Source of the DNA: Candidatus Gastranaerophilales bacterium
GTDB taxonomy: Bacteria; Cyanobacteriota; Vampirovibrionia; Gastranaerophilales; Gastranaerophilaceae
Assembly (NCBI GenBank): GCA_944324945.1
Contig: CALUYE010000006.1
Coordinates: 42,912-106,911, forward strand
Direction: 5' to 3'
DNA length: 64,000 nucleotides
How positions within the stretch are numbered: position 1 is the first letter of the stretch; each line of letters starts with the position of its first letter. The translations under genes were made by a program, and so were the position numbers. Of the stretch, positions 9,352 to 17,909 are shown one piece after another. The notes under the pieces are model-generated. The model saw only the letters and a list, made by a program, of their open reading frames with translations, was not told where the DNA came from and searched no databases.

Positions 9352-10318
9352 ACTTTGCAAAATAATCCGTTTCCATATCCATGTGTGCCTCGGGATAGCT
9401 CGTAATAACATGGTAATTAGCACCATCCGTTCTGCATAAAAGAGTTTGAAAAATTCTCAAAAGCAGCATAGGTTCGCACGAACCACCCCTGCCTTTTAAT
9501 TTAAGATTTCTAACTCCCGCATCAATCAGGGTTTGAATTTCTTTTTGGGTGTGCGCAGCGTTATTCATATATCTTATATTTGCGCTTAAAGTCTTTTTCG
9601 GACAGATGAAATCGTAATTAAGTTCTTGGCTGGTATTAAATTTTTCATTAAATTTTATATGCTCAACTGCATAAGCACAGTTTTGAAGACATGTTTGATT
9701 AATGAGTACTTGAACTCTTGAAATATCATCAATCAAAGATGTATTATTAACAAGCGCAAACTTTGAATATTCCGCACGAAGCGCTACTATGTCGTATTCT
9801 TTTAAGAGTTTGTTATAAAATTCGCTCTCTTTTTCAATTGTAGGTTCATCAATTCTATCCTGCCCCTGAAAATAAACAACGGGCTTTATGACTGATGCTA
9901 TAACTATTGCATCTTGCTTTTTATTTTTAATATAATCTCTTAATAAATCGCTATACACCATAAATTTAGCATTATATTCAAGCGCAATATCTAAAATTAA
10001 ATTAGCGTATTCATCATCTAAACTCTCGTTTGTAATTTCGGTATTATTAAAAGTTAAAACAGGAGTAGCATTATTACTTTTAACATATTCAAAAACTTTT
10101 GATATTTCTTTTGGAGTTAATTTATCGTATATAACGGGTTTTCTTCCGCCATTCCAGATGGTTGCGGGAGCACCGTAAAAATCCACATTAAAAGGTTTAA
10201 AACCAAGCATTTTACAATAATCCTGAAAAGTTCCCAGAACCGCTTCATACTGAAACAACCCCGGAAGCGCCCAGATTATATTTTCGTTTTCGTATATATA
10301 TATGCTCTCATCAGCCAT
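9335..10318 (-). CDS. U32-like cysteine-cluster protein, paralog 3 of a tandem trio
   Basis: A 327-residue protein, clearly paralogous to the next two genes. All three share W-A/S-L-P-x-x-F-Q-Y near residue 17, YGAP-A/V-T-I/V-W near 48, a D-E-Y-A-N motif near 102, a D-D-I/L-S-R segment near 197 and a cysteine pair. Here the cysteines are C210-x3-C214 and C239, followed by N-L-K-L-K-G-R near 271-277. The last motif and the cysteine placement recall peptidase-U32 family proteins (K-I-E-G-R; Cys ligands for a 4Fe-4S cluster), such as the hydroxylase partners UbiU/UbiV. The fold and cluster are inference. Last gene of the three, after an 18-base gap. Confidence 0.6.
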   Translation of the reverse strand: MADESIYIYENENIIWALPGLFQYEAVLGTFQDYCKMLGFKPFNVDFYGAPATIWNGGRKPVIYDKLTPKEISKVFEYVKSNNATPVLTFNNTEITNESLDDEYANLILDIALEYNAKFMVYSDLLRDYIKNKKQDAIVIASVIKPVVYFQGQDRIDEPTIEKESEFYNKLLKEYDIVALRAEYSKFALVNNTSLIDDISRVQVLINQTCLQNCAYAVEHIKFNEKFNTSQELNYDFICPKKTLSANIRYMNNAAHTQKEIQTLIDAGVRNLKLKGRGGSCEPMLLLRIFQTLLCRTDGANYHVITSYPEAHMDMETDYFAKFIGRS

Positions 10319-10336
10319 TTATGATTAAACCTTTCT

Positions 10337-11326
10337 TTATTCGCAATCTTTAATCAGCTTTTCAAAGTGTTCAAGCTCAATATCAAGTTTTTCTTTTAAC
10401 AAACTTCTGACAAATAAATTATTTGCACCGTCAAACCTGAATATCTGACTTGAAAGAGCCAGTATGGTTGTAAAATTGGCAACAGGCTCCCCTCTTCCCT
10501 GAAGCTTTAAGTTTCTTATGCCTGCTTTTAAAAGAGCCATGGTATCTTGCGTTGTGTGGGATGAATTTGTTCTGTATTGCAAATGAAGAGGCATTTTATG
10601 CTTCGGACATATAAATTCATCCATTCTTTTCGGTTTTACTCTCATTTTTTCAAGAGTTTTTGAATGCAGAGGTGCATTAACACAACTGCTGACACAGAGT
10701 TGATTTATCATAACTTCGATTCTTGATAAGTCGTCAAGAATATAAGGGTTTTTAACAAGAACCGATTTTGAATACTCAGGTCTTACAACAACGGTATCAT
10801 ATTCTTTTAATAATTTATTATAATAATTTGTCTCAAGCTCGGGAATCGGATCTTCGATTCTATCAGGCCCCTGGAAATGACAAATTGCTTTAACGACTGA
10901 TGAAACAGTATGAGCGTTGGGGTTTCTTTTTTTGATATAGTCTCTTAACATATCCGAAAAAATTATAAATCTTGCCCCGAAATCAAAAGCAACATCAAGA
11001 ATCCTGTTTGCATATTTGTCATATAAATGGTCTTTTTCAACAACCGTACATGAAAAAGTAAATGTCGGAATACCGTTAAGGGAAGTTATGTATTCAAAAC
11101 GCTTTTCAAGTTCTTTATTCGACAATTCGCGATAAATCGTCGGTTTTCTTCCTCCCGACCAAATTGTTGCGGGTGCACCAAAAACATTTGCCCTCAAAGG
11201 CTCATATCCTAATTCTATTATTGCATTTTGAATTGCACCAAACACAGGTTCATATTGAAACTGGCACGGCAGTGTCCATTCAAGATTTTCAACATCATAT
11301 TTAAATATCGTATTATTTTCAAACAT
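10337..11326 (-). CDS. U32-like cysteine-cluster protein, paralog 2 of a tandem trio
   Basis: A 329-residue middle member of the trio. It shares FGAPATIWSGGRKP with paralog 3 almost exactly, then Y-A-N-R-I-L-D, L-S-R-I-E-V-M-I-N-Q-L-C-V-S-S-C, F-I-C-P-K-H and N-L-K-L-Q-G-R-G. The Cys-x3-Cys plus a third Cys and the L-K-x-G-R motif suggest an Fe-S-binding TIM barrel of the peptidase-U32 type. This is inference, since no histidine or serine protease signature is visible. The ATG directly follows the TAG of the upstream paralog, so translation is coupled, with a GAAAGG site about twelve bases upstream inside the preceding gene. Confidence 0.6.
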   Translation of the reverse strand: MFENNTIFKYDVENLEWTLPCQFQYEPVFGAIQNAIIELGYEPLRANVFGAPATIWSGGRKPTIYRELSNKELEKRFEYITSLNGIPTFTFSCTVVEKDHLYDKYANRILDVAFDFGARFIIFSDMLRDYIKKRNPNAHTVSSVVKAICHFQGPDRIEDPIPELETNYYNKLLKEYDTVVVRPEYSKSVLVKNPYILDDLSRIEVMINQLCVSSCVNAPLHSKTLEKMRVKPKRMDEFICPKHKMPLHLQYRTNSSHTTQDTMALLKAGIRNLKLQGRGEPVANFTTILALSSQIFRFDGANNLFVRSLLKEKLDIELEHFEKLIKDCE

Positions 11327-12322
11327 CTATTGAAAAGCCTTTCTTGCATATTCACTCTGTGCAAACTTTTCTTTAAAATATCCGATTTCAGCACCCAATA
11401 ATTCCGAGAGCGTTCTATTCATCAGCATATAGTTTGCTCCATCCGTATTAAACAATTGAGAAGCAATTTTTAAAATAAGAATATCCATATAAACAGAAGG
11501 CTCTTTTTCTTTATCGTATTTAAAAACTCTTACTCCCTTATCAAACAAAAGACGAATTTCGTCTGATGTCAAAGTTAAATTTTGATCATATAAATCTCTT
11601 AAATAAGCAAACGGCAAAGGACAGTTAACAGATTCGCCCCTGCTTGGCTTTTTTGAAAAATTTTCAAGAACTTTAAGATGAGACATACAGCTTTTACAAT
11701 TAGCCATACAAGAACTGTTAATTGTAACAACCGTTCTTGATAAATCATCTATTAAGGTTATGTCTTTTAAAAGCGCATTTTTAACATATTCAGGTCTTAA
11801 GTATACGTAATCATATTCTTTTAATAAATCGTTGTAAAATTTTGTTTCTTCTTCATAGGGTATATTTTTTGCCTGGAATTTATCAATTGCTTTAATATGG
11901 GATGCGCAAACAACAGCGCAAGGGTTTTTTTCTTTAATATGATTTTTTAAATCATCGCTAAAAACAGCGTATTGGCAGTTATATTCCATTGTTTTATTTA
12001 AAATATAGTTTGCATATTCATCCCCTAAATCATCAGGTGTTATGTTTGTGCTTGTAAAAGTAAAAACAGGGGTAGAATCCACCTCTTCATAATATTCAAA
12101 AAAAGTATCGATTGTATAATCATCAAGCCTTTCATAATTATCAGGCATCATCTCTCCGCTCCATACAGTCACAGGAGCGCCGTAAGATTGAGTTTTAAAT
12201 TTTGTTTCGGGCTCTATTCTTCTTATTGTCTGGCTCAAAGCTCCGATAACAGGCTGATACTGAAAAAAACAGGGAAGCGACCAGATGATTTCGCTATCAT
12301 ACTTCAAAATACTATCAGTCAT
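11327..12322 (-). CDS. U32-like cysteine-cluster protein, paralog 1 of a tandem trio
   Basis: First gene of the trio, 331 residues from the ATG at 12322. A TTG three codons earlier is possible but has no better support. It is the most diverged copy: YGAPVTVWSGEMMP, D-E-Y-A-N-Y-I-L-N, DLSRTVVTINSSCMANCKSC and V-N-C-P-L-P. It keeps the Cys-x3-Cys and the distal Cys and adds one more Cys (C-x3-C-x2-C). The K-L-x-G-R motif is replaced by V-F-K-Y-D-K, so this copy may have lost part of the active site. The three copies probably form a hetero-oligomer or act in sequence; this is inference from coupling and order. Confidence 0.58.
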   Translation of the reverse strand: MTDSILKYDSEIIWSLPCFFQYQPVIGALSQTIRRIEPETKFKTQSYGAPVTVWSGEMMPDNYERLDDYTIDTFFEYYEEVDSTPVFTFTSTNITPDDLGDEYANYILNKTMEYNCQYAVFSDDLKNHIKEKNPCAVVCASHIKAIDKFQAKNIPYEEETKFYNDLLKEYDYVYLRPEYVKNALLKDITLIDDLSRTVVTINSSCMANCKSCMSHLKVLENFSKKPSRGESVNCPLPFAYLRDLYDQNLTLTSDEIRLLFDKGVRVFKYDKEKEPSVYMDILILKIASQLFNTDGANYMLMNRTLSELLGAEIGYFKEKFAQSEYARKAFQ

Positions 12323-12419
12323 TCTTAACAAGACTCTTTCTATTGTTTAATACTTAATAACAATTAAATTTATTAATAAAATTCTAACATCATTTATTTT
12401 TAAATGCAATTTGAGTCTT

Positions 12420-13367
12420 TTAATATAAAAAACACTTTACGCAGTGTTTAAATTCGGGTTTTTCAATTTTGCATTTGTCCATAACATAATTACATCTGGG
12501 ATGAAATTTGCATCCGTTGATAATCTCCGTTATGGGCGAAATTTGTCCTTTAATATTTTCAAGTTTTTTTCCTCTTTTATCGGGCAGCGCGCCTAAAAGA
12601 GCTTTAGTGTAGGGATGGAGCGGATTTTTAAACAAATCTTTGGTATTATTTTTTTCTACAATCTCGCCTAAATACATAATTGTTGTTGTATCGCAATAAT
12701 TTGAAACAATCGATAAATCATGGGTTATTAAAATTATCGTTTTTCCCATATTTTTCAATTCAACAAGCAAATCCAAAATCGAATTTGAAACAGAAACATC
12801 AAGAGCCGTTGTCGGTTCATCCGCTAAAATAAGATCGCTGTTTTGAATTAAGCTCATGGCAATAATAACTCTTTGTTTCATTCCGCCGGAGAGTTCATGG
12901 GGGTATGATTTTAAAACGGTATCTATATTTTTAATTTTAACTTTATTCAGTGCGTCTTTAACTTTTTCAAGATTTTGAATTTTATTATTTTCAAATACTT
13001 CAAGCATCTGATTTTCGATTGTATATAAAGGATTTAAAGACATAAAAGGATCCTGCGGAATTAAAGAAATCTTTTTCCCTCTTATATTTTCATATTCTTT
13101 TTCGCTAAAATTCAATAAATTTTTATTATCAAATATTATCTCGCCCGATTTAATTATTGCATTTTTGGGCAAAATTTTTAATATGGTATTAATTAAAACC
13201 GATTTTCCGCAGCCTGATTCGCCCGCTATAGCATGGATTTTACCTTTTGAAAAGTCAAGATTTATATTTTCTAAAGCATAATAAAATTTATCATCGATAT
13301 TAAAACCCATGCTTAAATTTTTAATTTTAATTATGTCAAAATCAGTATTAATATATAATCCCTTCAT
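12420..13367 (-). CDS. Oligopeptide/dipeptide-type ABC transporter ATPase
   Basis: A 315-residue ATPase with Walker A GESGCGKS (49-56), Q-loop SLIPQDPFMSLNP, signature LSGGMKQR (159-166), Walker B with LADEPTTALD (181-190) and switch His216. The C-terminal extension contains G-C-K-F-H-P-R-C ... C, the OppD/DppD-type cysteine tail, which in some members binds an Fe-S cluster. Partner permeases and a binding protein are not adjacent, so it is either an orphan subunit serving a remote transporter or a remnant of a cluster. The substrate may be peptides or nickel. Confidence 0.87.
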   Translation of the reverse strand: MKGLYINTDFDIIKIKNLSMGFNIDDKFYYALENINLDFSKGKIHAIAGESGCGKSVLINTILKILPKNAIIKSGEIIFDNKNLLNFSEKEYENIRGKKISLIPQDPFMSLNPLYTIENQMLEVFENNKIQNLEKVKDALNKVKIKNIDTVLKSYPHELSGGMKQRVIIAMSLIQNSDLILADEPTTALDVSVSNSILDLLVELKNMGKTIILITHDLSIVSNYCDTTTIMYLGEIVEKNNTKDLFKNPLHPYTKALLGALPDKRGKKLENIKGQISPITEIINGCKFHPRCNYVMDKCKIEKPEFKHCVKCFLY

Positions 13368-13410
13368 TATTTTAACAAAGGGATTATATCATATTATATA
13401 TTTTTTATCA

Positions 13411-14556
13411 TTATACTAAAGCAGACTGTTTTTTGTTTTCTTCAATTTGAGCTTTCATTTTCTTTCTTCTCATTAAATCAACAAACGCTTCAAGACGGGT
13501 TATGTAACCTGCGCGGCCAGTTTGCTCATCCATAATTAAAGTTAAAATAGGAAGGTTGATATCTTCTCTCATTTTAGGAAATATATTCTGGCTCATAATT
13601 TCAGGCATGCAAGTAAAAGGACTTACATGGATTAAACCATCCACATTCCTTTCTTTTGCATATAAAACATCGGAAATACATTCCAAGCTATCCCCCCCGA
13701 TATCTCTCATAAGATATGGTTTAGCTAATCTATAAGCACGCTCTAAGTGAGTTTCGCCTTTTTTAAACATTTTCGGGATTATTGCATCTTTTAAAAACGA
13801 TGAAATGGTTAAAGATCTTCTTACCTGAACACCCATAGCGCCTAATTCACGCTCCATATTCTGGTTTGAAAATTCATCGTTTACAATATATATTTCACCC
13901 GTTAAATCAACATGTAAAACGTTTTTGTTTTTGTCTATTTCAACGCTTGAAATTTCTTTAAGACCGTTTTTCAAAGCTTTTGAAAGTTCTCGAGCCGTGT
14001 TTGCATTTCTTATCATCTTAATTGCACGGTTAAAAGCCTTCTCCGCGTCTCCTTTGTTTATTTCTCTTGCTCTATAGTATGATAAAAAGCTTTGAAGCTC
14101 ATCAAGCGCGAAAACCGTTCTAACGGCTAAATATATTGCATAAAATATTTTAAAATAGTTCTTTGAATTGCTAATTCGAACCAAATAATCAATCATGCCC
14201 TTAAAACCGTCATAAAGGTTTAATTCGATATAATTTGCTTTATAACCCAGTTCTTTTAAAACCTGCTCGATATTTCTTCCGTATTCTCCAAGCCTGCAAA
14301 TCCCGGGGGATGCTATCATGGAAACATAATCAACCCCGCCTTCAATGGCTTCAATAAAGTTGCCTAAAATTAATTTATAAGGCAGGCAAATAGCCTCAGG
14401 CGAATTTTTCGTTCCCAAAGAAAGAGTTTTTTTATTTGTATAAGGAGGAATAAACGCTTCAACCCCAATTTCTTTTAGTGCCTTTTCCCAAGCAACATAA
14501 ATAGTCCCCATATGCGGAAAAGCAACCTTTATTTTTTTATTTTCAGTGTTTTTCAT
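13411..14556 (-). CDS. DUF2229 / acyl-CoA dehydratase activase-related protein
   Basis: A 381-residue protein beginning KVAFPHMGTIYVAWEKAL and carrying conserved cysteines in S-P-E-A-I-C-L-P (C57), S-P-G-I-C-R-L-G (C87) and S-P-F-T-C-M-P near residue 320. This is the pattern of the DUF2229 / COG3580 family, which is related to 2-hydroxyglutaryl-CoA dehydratase subunits and probably binds a 4Fe-4S cluster. The stand-alone proteins have no proven reaction that I know of. A TATAAT box ends seven bases before the ATG, so the mRNA may be leaderless. The HgdC-type activase partner is not in the window. Confidence 0.75.
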   Translation of the reverse strand: MKNTENKKIKVAFPHMGTIYVAWEKALKEIGVEAFIPPYTNKKTLSLGTKNSPEAICLPYKLILGNFIEAIEGGVDYVSMIASPGICRLGEYGRNIEQVLKELGYKANYIELNLYDGFKGMIDYLVRISNSKNYFKIFYAIYLAVRTVFALDELQSFLSYYRAREINKGDAEKAFNRAIKMIRNANTARELSKALKNGLKEISSVEIDKNKNVLHVDLTGEIYIVNDEFSNQNMERELGAMGVQVRRSLTISSFLKDAIIPKMFKKGETHLERAYRLAKPYLMRDIGGDSLECISDVLYAKERNVDGLIHVSPFTCMPEIMSQNIFPKMREDINLPILTLIMDEQTGRAGYITRLEAFVDLMRRKKMKAQIEENKKQSALV

Positions 14557-14690
14557 ACCTTAGATTATATAACAAACATAAAGACAAAATTGTTTTAAAT
14601 ATTAATTTTTGTAAATATTGCACCATAAAACTAAAGTTTTCAAAAAGCAGTGTCGTTAATCCAAAAGTAATATTTTAAGGAGACAACAAT

Positions 14691-15281
14691 ATGAGCGTAA
14701 ACTCAACAGGTGGCGTAAACGGACATGAAAACAAAGCGCAAATTTTATCTAGTAATATAAAATCAAAACAAACAAGCAATGATTCGCCATCGATTATGGA
14801 TGATACAAAAGAAACAAATACCGTTTCCTCAAAATCAGATAAGATTGCAAATAATAGTTGGGAAAATAACGAGAATCTGAATGAACAAATAGAAATTGCA
14901 TTAAACAAAGTAAAAATGGAAGAGTTTGAAAAAAAAGAAGAAAATTTTTTTAAATTTCTTGATCCAAACAGGACTGAGTACGAAGCCGATGGAGTAAAAT
15001 ATGTTGGTTATGATACCGATGGTGATGGAAAAATTGATATGCAAAAAATAACAACGGAACAAGACAATAAAATTACAGAAGAATACGACCTTGGAGGAGA
15101 TGGCGAAACTGACGTTAAGGTTACTTCTGAAGATAATCGTAAAGAATACGATTACAATAACGATGGAAAAAATGACTCCAAAACCATCTTTTCAAACATT
15201 CAAACTCCAAACAAGGCTAGCACTGCTCCCTCGGCAGAACTTTATCCCGGATTAAAAGAAGTTGAATTAATGGATGAATAA
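14691..15281 (+). CDS. Hypothetical protein with three Asp-rich calcium-loop repeats
   Basis: A 196-residue hydrophilic protein with no signal peptide or membrane segment. The first ~65 residues are low-complexity (Ser, Asn, Thr, Lys). The C-terminal half has three spaced acidic loops, DTDGDGKIDM (108-117), DLGGDGETDV (133-142) and DYNNDGKNDS (154-163). They are about 23 residues apart and resemble EF-hand or dockerin-like calcium sites within beta-rich repeats. A strong AAGGAG site precedes the ATG at good spacing. Calcium binding is inference. No enzymatic domain is visible and I do not recognise a named family. Confidence 0.65.
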   Translation: MSVNSTGGVNGHENKAQILSSNIKSKQTSNDSPSIMDDTKETNTVSSKSDKIANNSWENNENLNEQIEIALNKVKMEEFEKKEENFFKFLDPNRTEYEADGVKYVGYDTDGDGKIDMQKITTEQDNKITEEYDLGGDGETDVKVTSEDNRKEYDYNNDGKNDSKTIFSNIQTPNKASTAPSAELYPGLKEVELMDE

Positions 15282-15389
15282 ACTAATTCATATAATTTTT
15301 GATAAATTTATATCAATTACAATACTTATGTACTCAAGTTTTTTGTTTATATAGCTGAAAATAATTCACAAATTAATCCAAGAATAAAT

Positions 15390-15422
15390 AAAAGCTCTTA
15401 TATTTTAAATATAAGAGCTTTT
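15390..15422. terminator. Bidirectional intrinsic terminator between the Ca-loop gene and rplL
   Basis: A perfect inverted repeat with 16-base arms (AAAAGCTCTTATATTT and its complement) is flanked by A and T runs on both sides. It can end transcription from the upstream plus-strand gene and from rplJ-rplL on the minus strand. Confidence 0.8.
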
Positions 15423-15447
15423 ATTTAAATATTTTCAATCAAATCAA

Positions 15448-15828
15448 CTATTTGATTTCAACGCTTGCGCCTGCTTCTTCTAATTTTGCTTTAATTTCTT
15501 TAGCTTCTTCAGGTTTTACGTTTTCTTTAATCGGTTTAGGAGCGCCGTCAACTAAATCTTTAGCTTCTTTTAAGCCAAGACCGGTGATTTCACGAACTAA
15601 TTTAAGTACGGGGATTTTGTTTGCGCCTGCTGAAGCTAATACAACGGTTACTTCAGAAGGAGCTTCAGCAGCAGCTTCAGCACCTGCACCTTGAGCGGGA
15701 GCAGCAGCAACCGCAACGGGAGCAGCAGCAGATACGCCGAATTTTTCTTCCATAGCTTTAACTAATTCAGCAGCTTCTAATAATGTTAATTTTTCAATTG
15801 ATTCTAAAATTGTTTCTACGTTACTCAT
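15448..15828 (-). CDS. rplL: Ribosomal protein L7/L12
   Basis: A 126-residue protein with the L7/L12 dimerisation region ([22 protein letters not shown]), an Ala/Pro-rich hinge (about residues 35-55) and the factor-binding C-terminal domain ([28 protein letters not shown]). It forms the ribosome stalk with L10. It follows rplJ after 35 bases in a two-gene operon. rplK and rplA are not upstream. Confidence 0.97.
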   Translation of the reverse strand: MSNVETILESIEKLTLLEAAELVKAMEEKFGVSAAAPVAVAAAPAQGAGAEAAAEAPSEVTVVLASAGANKIPVLKLVREITGLGLKEAKDLVDGAPKPIKENVKPEEAKEIKAKLEEAGASVEIK

Positions 15829-15863
15829 TTCAATATTACCTTTCTTAATTTAATATTACTAAA

Positions 15864-16391
15864 CTATTGTTGGTTTGCTTTTTGCTCACGAACAGCATCA
15901 ACCGCTCTAACAAGAGCAGACATGACACCATTGATTGAATAAACCAAACCGCTTGCAGGAGAGTTGATTGAACCGAGAATTTTTGCGATAAGTTCTTCTT
16001 TTGAAGGCATTGTAGCAAGTTTTTGAGCTTCTTGAGCGCTTAAAACTTTACCGTCCAAGACTGCGCCTAAAATTTCTCCTTTTTTGTTTTCTTTTATAAA
16101 TTTTGCTAAAACTTTAGCTGATGAAACTTCATCGCCAAAACCAAAAGCAATTGCAGTAGGTCCTTGCATTAATTCATCGATTGCTTCAAAGTTTGTTCCT
16201 TTAACTGCAACTTTGCATAATGTATTTTTTGTAACCGTCAAATCGGATTCTTTTGCTTGTAAATTACGTCTTAATTCCGTAATTTCTTCAACGGTTAAAC
16301 CGCGATAATCCGCAACAACGGCAACTTTTGCATTTTCAAATTGCTTTTTATAGTGTTCGATTTTTTCGTTTTTAAATTGTTTTGTTGCCAT
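15864..16391 (-). CDS. rplJ: Ribosomal protein L10
   Basis: A 175-residue L10 with the N-terminal KFKNEKIEHYKKQFENAKVAVVADYRGLTVEEITELRR pattern (in part) and a C-terminal helix for L7/L12 dimers. It anchors the stalk on 23S rRNA. An AAGGAG site precedes the ATG. Upstream lies a ~160-base leader with a terminator-like hairpin and a strong promoter, which suggests autogenous attenuation by the L10-L12 complex. Confidence 0.97.
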   Translation of the reverse strand: MATKQFKNEKIEHYKKQFENAKVAVVADYRGLTVEEITELRRNLQAKESDLTVTKNTLCKVAVKGTNFEAIDELMQGPTAIAFGFGDEVSSAKVLAKFIKENKKGEILGAVLDGKVLSAQEAQKLATMPSKEELIAKILGSINSPASGLVYSINGVMSALVRAVDAVREQKANQQ

Positions 16392-16431
16392 TTTAAGCTT
16401 ATACTCCTTTCTTTAAGTCTTCGCCAAAACT

Positions 16432-16463
16432 AAAAAAGTTTTGCGAGCAGAGTACCGCAAAAC
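16432..16463 (-). promoter_or_regulatory. Terminator-like attenuator in the rplJ leader
   Basis: Read on the minus strand, GTTTTGCG pairs with CGCAAAAC around a ten-base loop (16463-16438) and is followed immediately by six T residues (16437-16432), about 40 bases before the rplJ start. A second hairpin (GATTGG / CCAATC arms at 16507-16512 and 16533-16538) lies upstream in the same leader. Bacillus rplJL is known to be controlled by L10(L12)4 through attenuation, and the arrangement here matches. Competing antiterminator pairing was not computed. Confidence 0.6.
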
Positions 16464-16556
16464 AGATTACAAAAGCAAATATATTTATATTTTAACTTTG
16501 AACCTGGATTGGAAATTAAGATGTAAACATCACCAATCGTCTTTGGTACTGTAAAA

Positions 16557-16584
16557 ATCATATATTATAAATAATGATTGTCAA
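16557..16584 (-). promoter_or_regulatory. Promoter of rplJ-rplL
   Basis: On the minus strand, TTGACA (16584-16579), a 16-base spacer and TATGAT (16562-16557). Eleven of twelve consensus positions match. Transcription would start near 16550 and give a leader of about 160 bases. Confidence 0.7.
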
Positions 16585-16755
16585 TAAAAAAATTAATATT
16601 TCTTAATATTTCAAGAAAATATGTCAATTTTTATTTTCAGCATATTTTTTTAATACGATCACACAAAAATTATCATTACAAAAGTTAACATTTGATATAT
16701 AACACTTTATTTAAAAAATGAACCATGTTATCATATCATCTCTGGTTGAAACAGT

Positions 16756-17376
16756 ATGCAAAGTATTAAAGAAAAAGTCGAACAAAATATCAGTTTAAAG
16801 CGTTATTCAGACCTTATAAACAAAATTGCAAAGGTTGAATACGCATCAATGGGAAATCAACATTTAATTGAATTTGACGAGTTAATAAATATTGGTTTTC
16901 AAACAATCAATATATTATTAGGAGAAAATAAATTTGATTCATACAACGAATCGTATTTATCAACCGCAATTAAATGGGCAATCAGAAACGAGCTTCGCAA
17001 CCGCTTCAGATGGTACGGAGTAAAAAGAACGAAAAATCTTACAAAAGACGAACAAAATGAACTAAGAGAAGCAATTTATCACTCTATTTTATCAACAGAT
17101 GAAATGTGCGACAGTGAAAAAACTTTTGAAATCAAAGACAACAAAAAAAATCCCGAGGAAACTTGTGAATTTGATATGCTGTCAAACTCAATTAAATCAG
17201 CTGTTGCAACACTGCCCAAAAGAGAGCGCGAATTAATCGAATCAAAATTCTTTAAAGATAAAAAACTCCATGAACTATCCGATGAATTTTTAATTTCGCC
17301 GAGCAGAATTTCAAGAATTATTAAATCGGGATTAGATAAAATAAAAGATGAATTAATAAAAAGTGAAGTTATTTAA
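16756..17376 (+). CDS. Small sigma-70 family RNA polymerase sigma factor
   Basis: A 206-residue protein with a region-2 pattern (FDELINIGFQTINILLGENKFDS, then YLSTAIKWAIRNELRNRFR) and a C-terminal region 4 helix-turn-helix (LPKRERELIESKFFKDKKLHELSDEF, then ISPSRISRIIKSGLDKIK). Region 1 and a full region 3 are missing, so it is an alternative sigma factor. The RNELRNRFRWYGVKR segment is unusually basic for region 2.4. Regulon unknown: a FliA-like or sporulation-like role cannot be claimed. No Shine-Dalgarno is seen. TATCAT boxes lie about 20 bases upstream of the ATG. Confidence 0.85.
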   Translation: MQSIKEKVEQNISLKRYSDLINKIAKVEYASMGNQHLIEFDELINIGFQTINILLGENKFDSYNESYLSTAIKWAIRNELRNRFRWYGVKRTKNLTKDEQNELREAIYHSILSTDEMCDSEKTFEIKDNKKNPEETCEFDMLSNSIKSAVATLPKRERELIESKFFKDKKLHELSDEFLISPSRISRIIKSGLDKIKDELIKSEVI

Positions 17377-17387
17377 ACTTCACTTTT
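17359..17387 (+). terminator. Intrinsic terminator overlapping the sigma factor stop
   Basis: AAAAGTGAAGTT (17359-17370) and its exact complement (17376-17387) form a 12-bp stem that includes the last codons and the stop, followed by a T-rich tract. Confidence 0.75.
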
Positions 17388-17881
17388 TATTTTAAAATTA
17401 ATCATCAATTTTAACGGTTAAAAAAGCATAGCACTTTTTTAAAAATAAAAGTTTTAGCAACATATAAATCATGTTATACCCTTCAACACTATATATAATA
17501 TTAAAGTATTTTCTTAATAAAAAATTGCCAACAAATTTTAAAAATTTCAATCGGCATTCTGTAAGGTTTTTAAAAACAGGCATGCCATAAAAACTTGTTT
17601 TTTCTTAATTATATACTTTGTCAACCAAAAAAGAGCATGTTAAGTTTGTAAAGTTGAATTTTGAGGCATACGCATTTACCAAAAAGGATTTGTAAAACTT
17701 TTTTAACAAACATAAGTGTTGTAGAAAAAAAATAAAGCATTAAAATTGAATCAATTAAGGAGTTAAGTTAAGCACACTTTTTGGAAGGAGTGATGGCATA
17801 ATTTAAGCAATGGTCAGACTATAACATTAAAAGAGTATTAACAATTAAAAAATTATTTCAGGTATACTACCGGACTTAGGG
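17388..17881. other. Noncoding interval before the cytidine deaminase gene
   Basis: About 490 bases without a convincing gene. A 61-codon minus-strand frame (17398-17583) has no ribosome site and an unremarkable hydrophobic composition. Near 17783-17790 a strong GGAAGGAG is followed after two bases by ATG-GCA-TAA, too close and too short to be a normal gene. A TATACT box (17863-17868) with a weak TTAACA upstream (19-base spacing) is the best promoter candidate for the deaminase. Confidence 0.5.
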
Positions 17882-17909
17882 AAATCCATTCGATATATCG
17901 AATGGATTT
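17882..17909. promoter_or_regulatory. Perfect 28-bp palindrome covering the deaminase start codon
   Basis: AAATCCATTCGATA (17882-17895) is followed directly by its exact reverse complement (17896-17909). The ATG at 17902 lies inside the right arm. It could be a repressor operator just downstream of the transcription start, or an mRNA hairpin that hides the start codon. Confidence 0.7.

Noticed and set aside
12420..13367. Lone OppD-type ATPase as part of a new transporter with the U32-like trio
   Set aside because: There is an ~88-base gap with no shared motif. Without permeases or a binding protein nearby, the link rests on adjacency alone.
17398..17583. 61-codon minus-strand frame after the sigma factor
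   Set aside because: No ribosome-binding site or -10 box at a useful distance and no recognisable motif. The AT-rich Phe/Leu/Lys composition is typical of noncoding sequence here.
17783..17801. Strong GGAAGGAG followed by ATG-GCA-TAA
   Set aside because: Only two bases separate the site from the ATG and the frame has two codons. It may be chance or a trap, and I cannot support a leader peptide.
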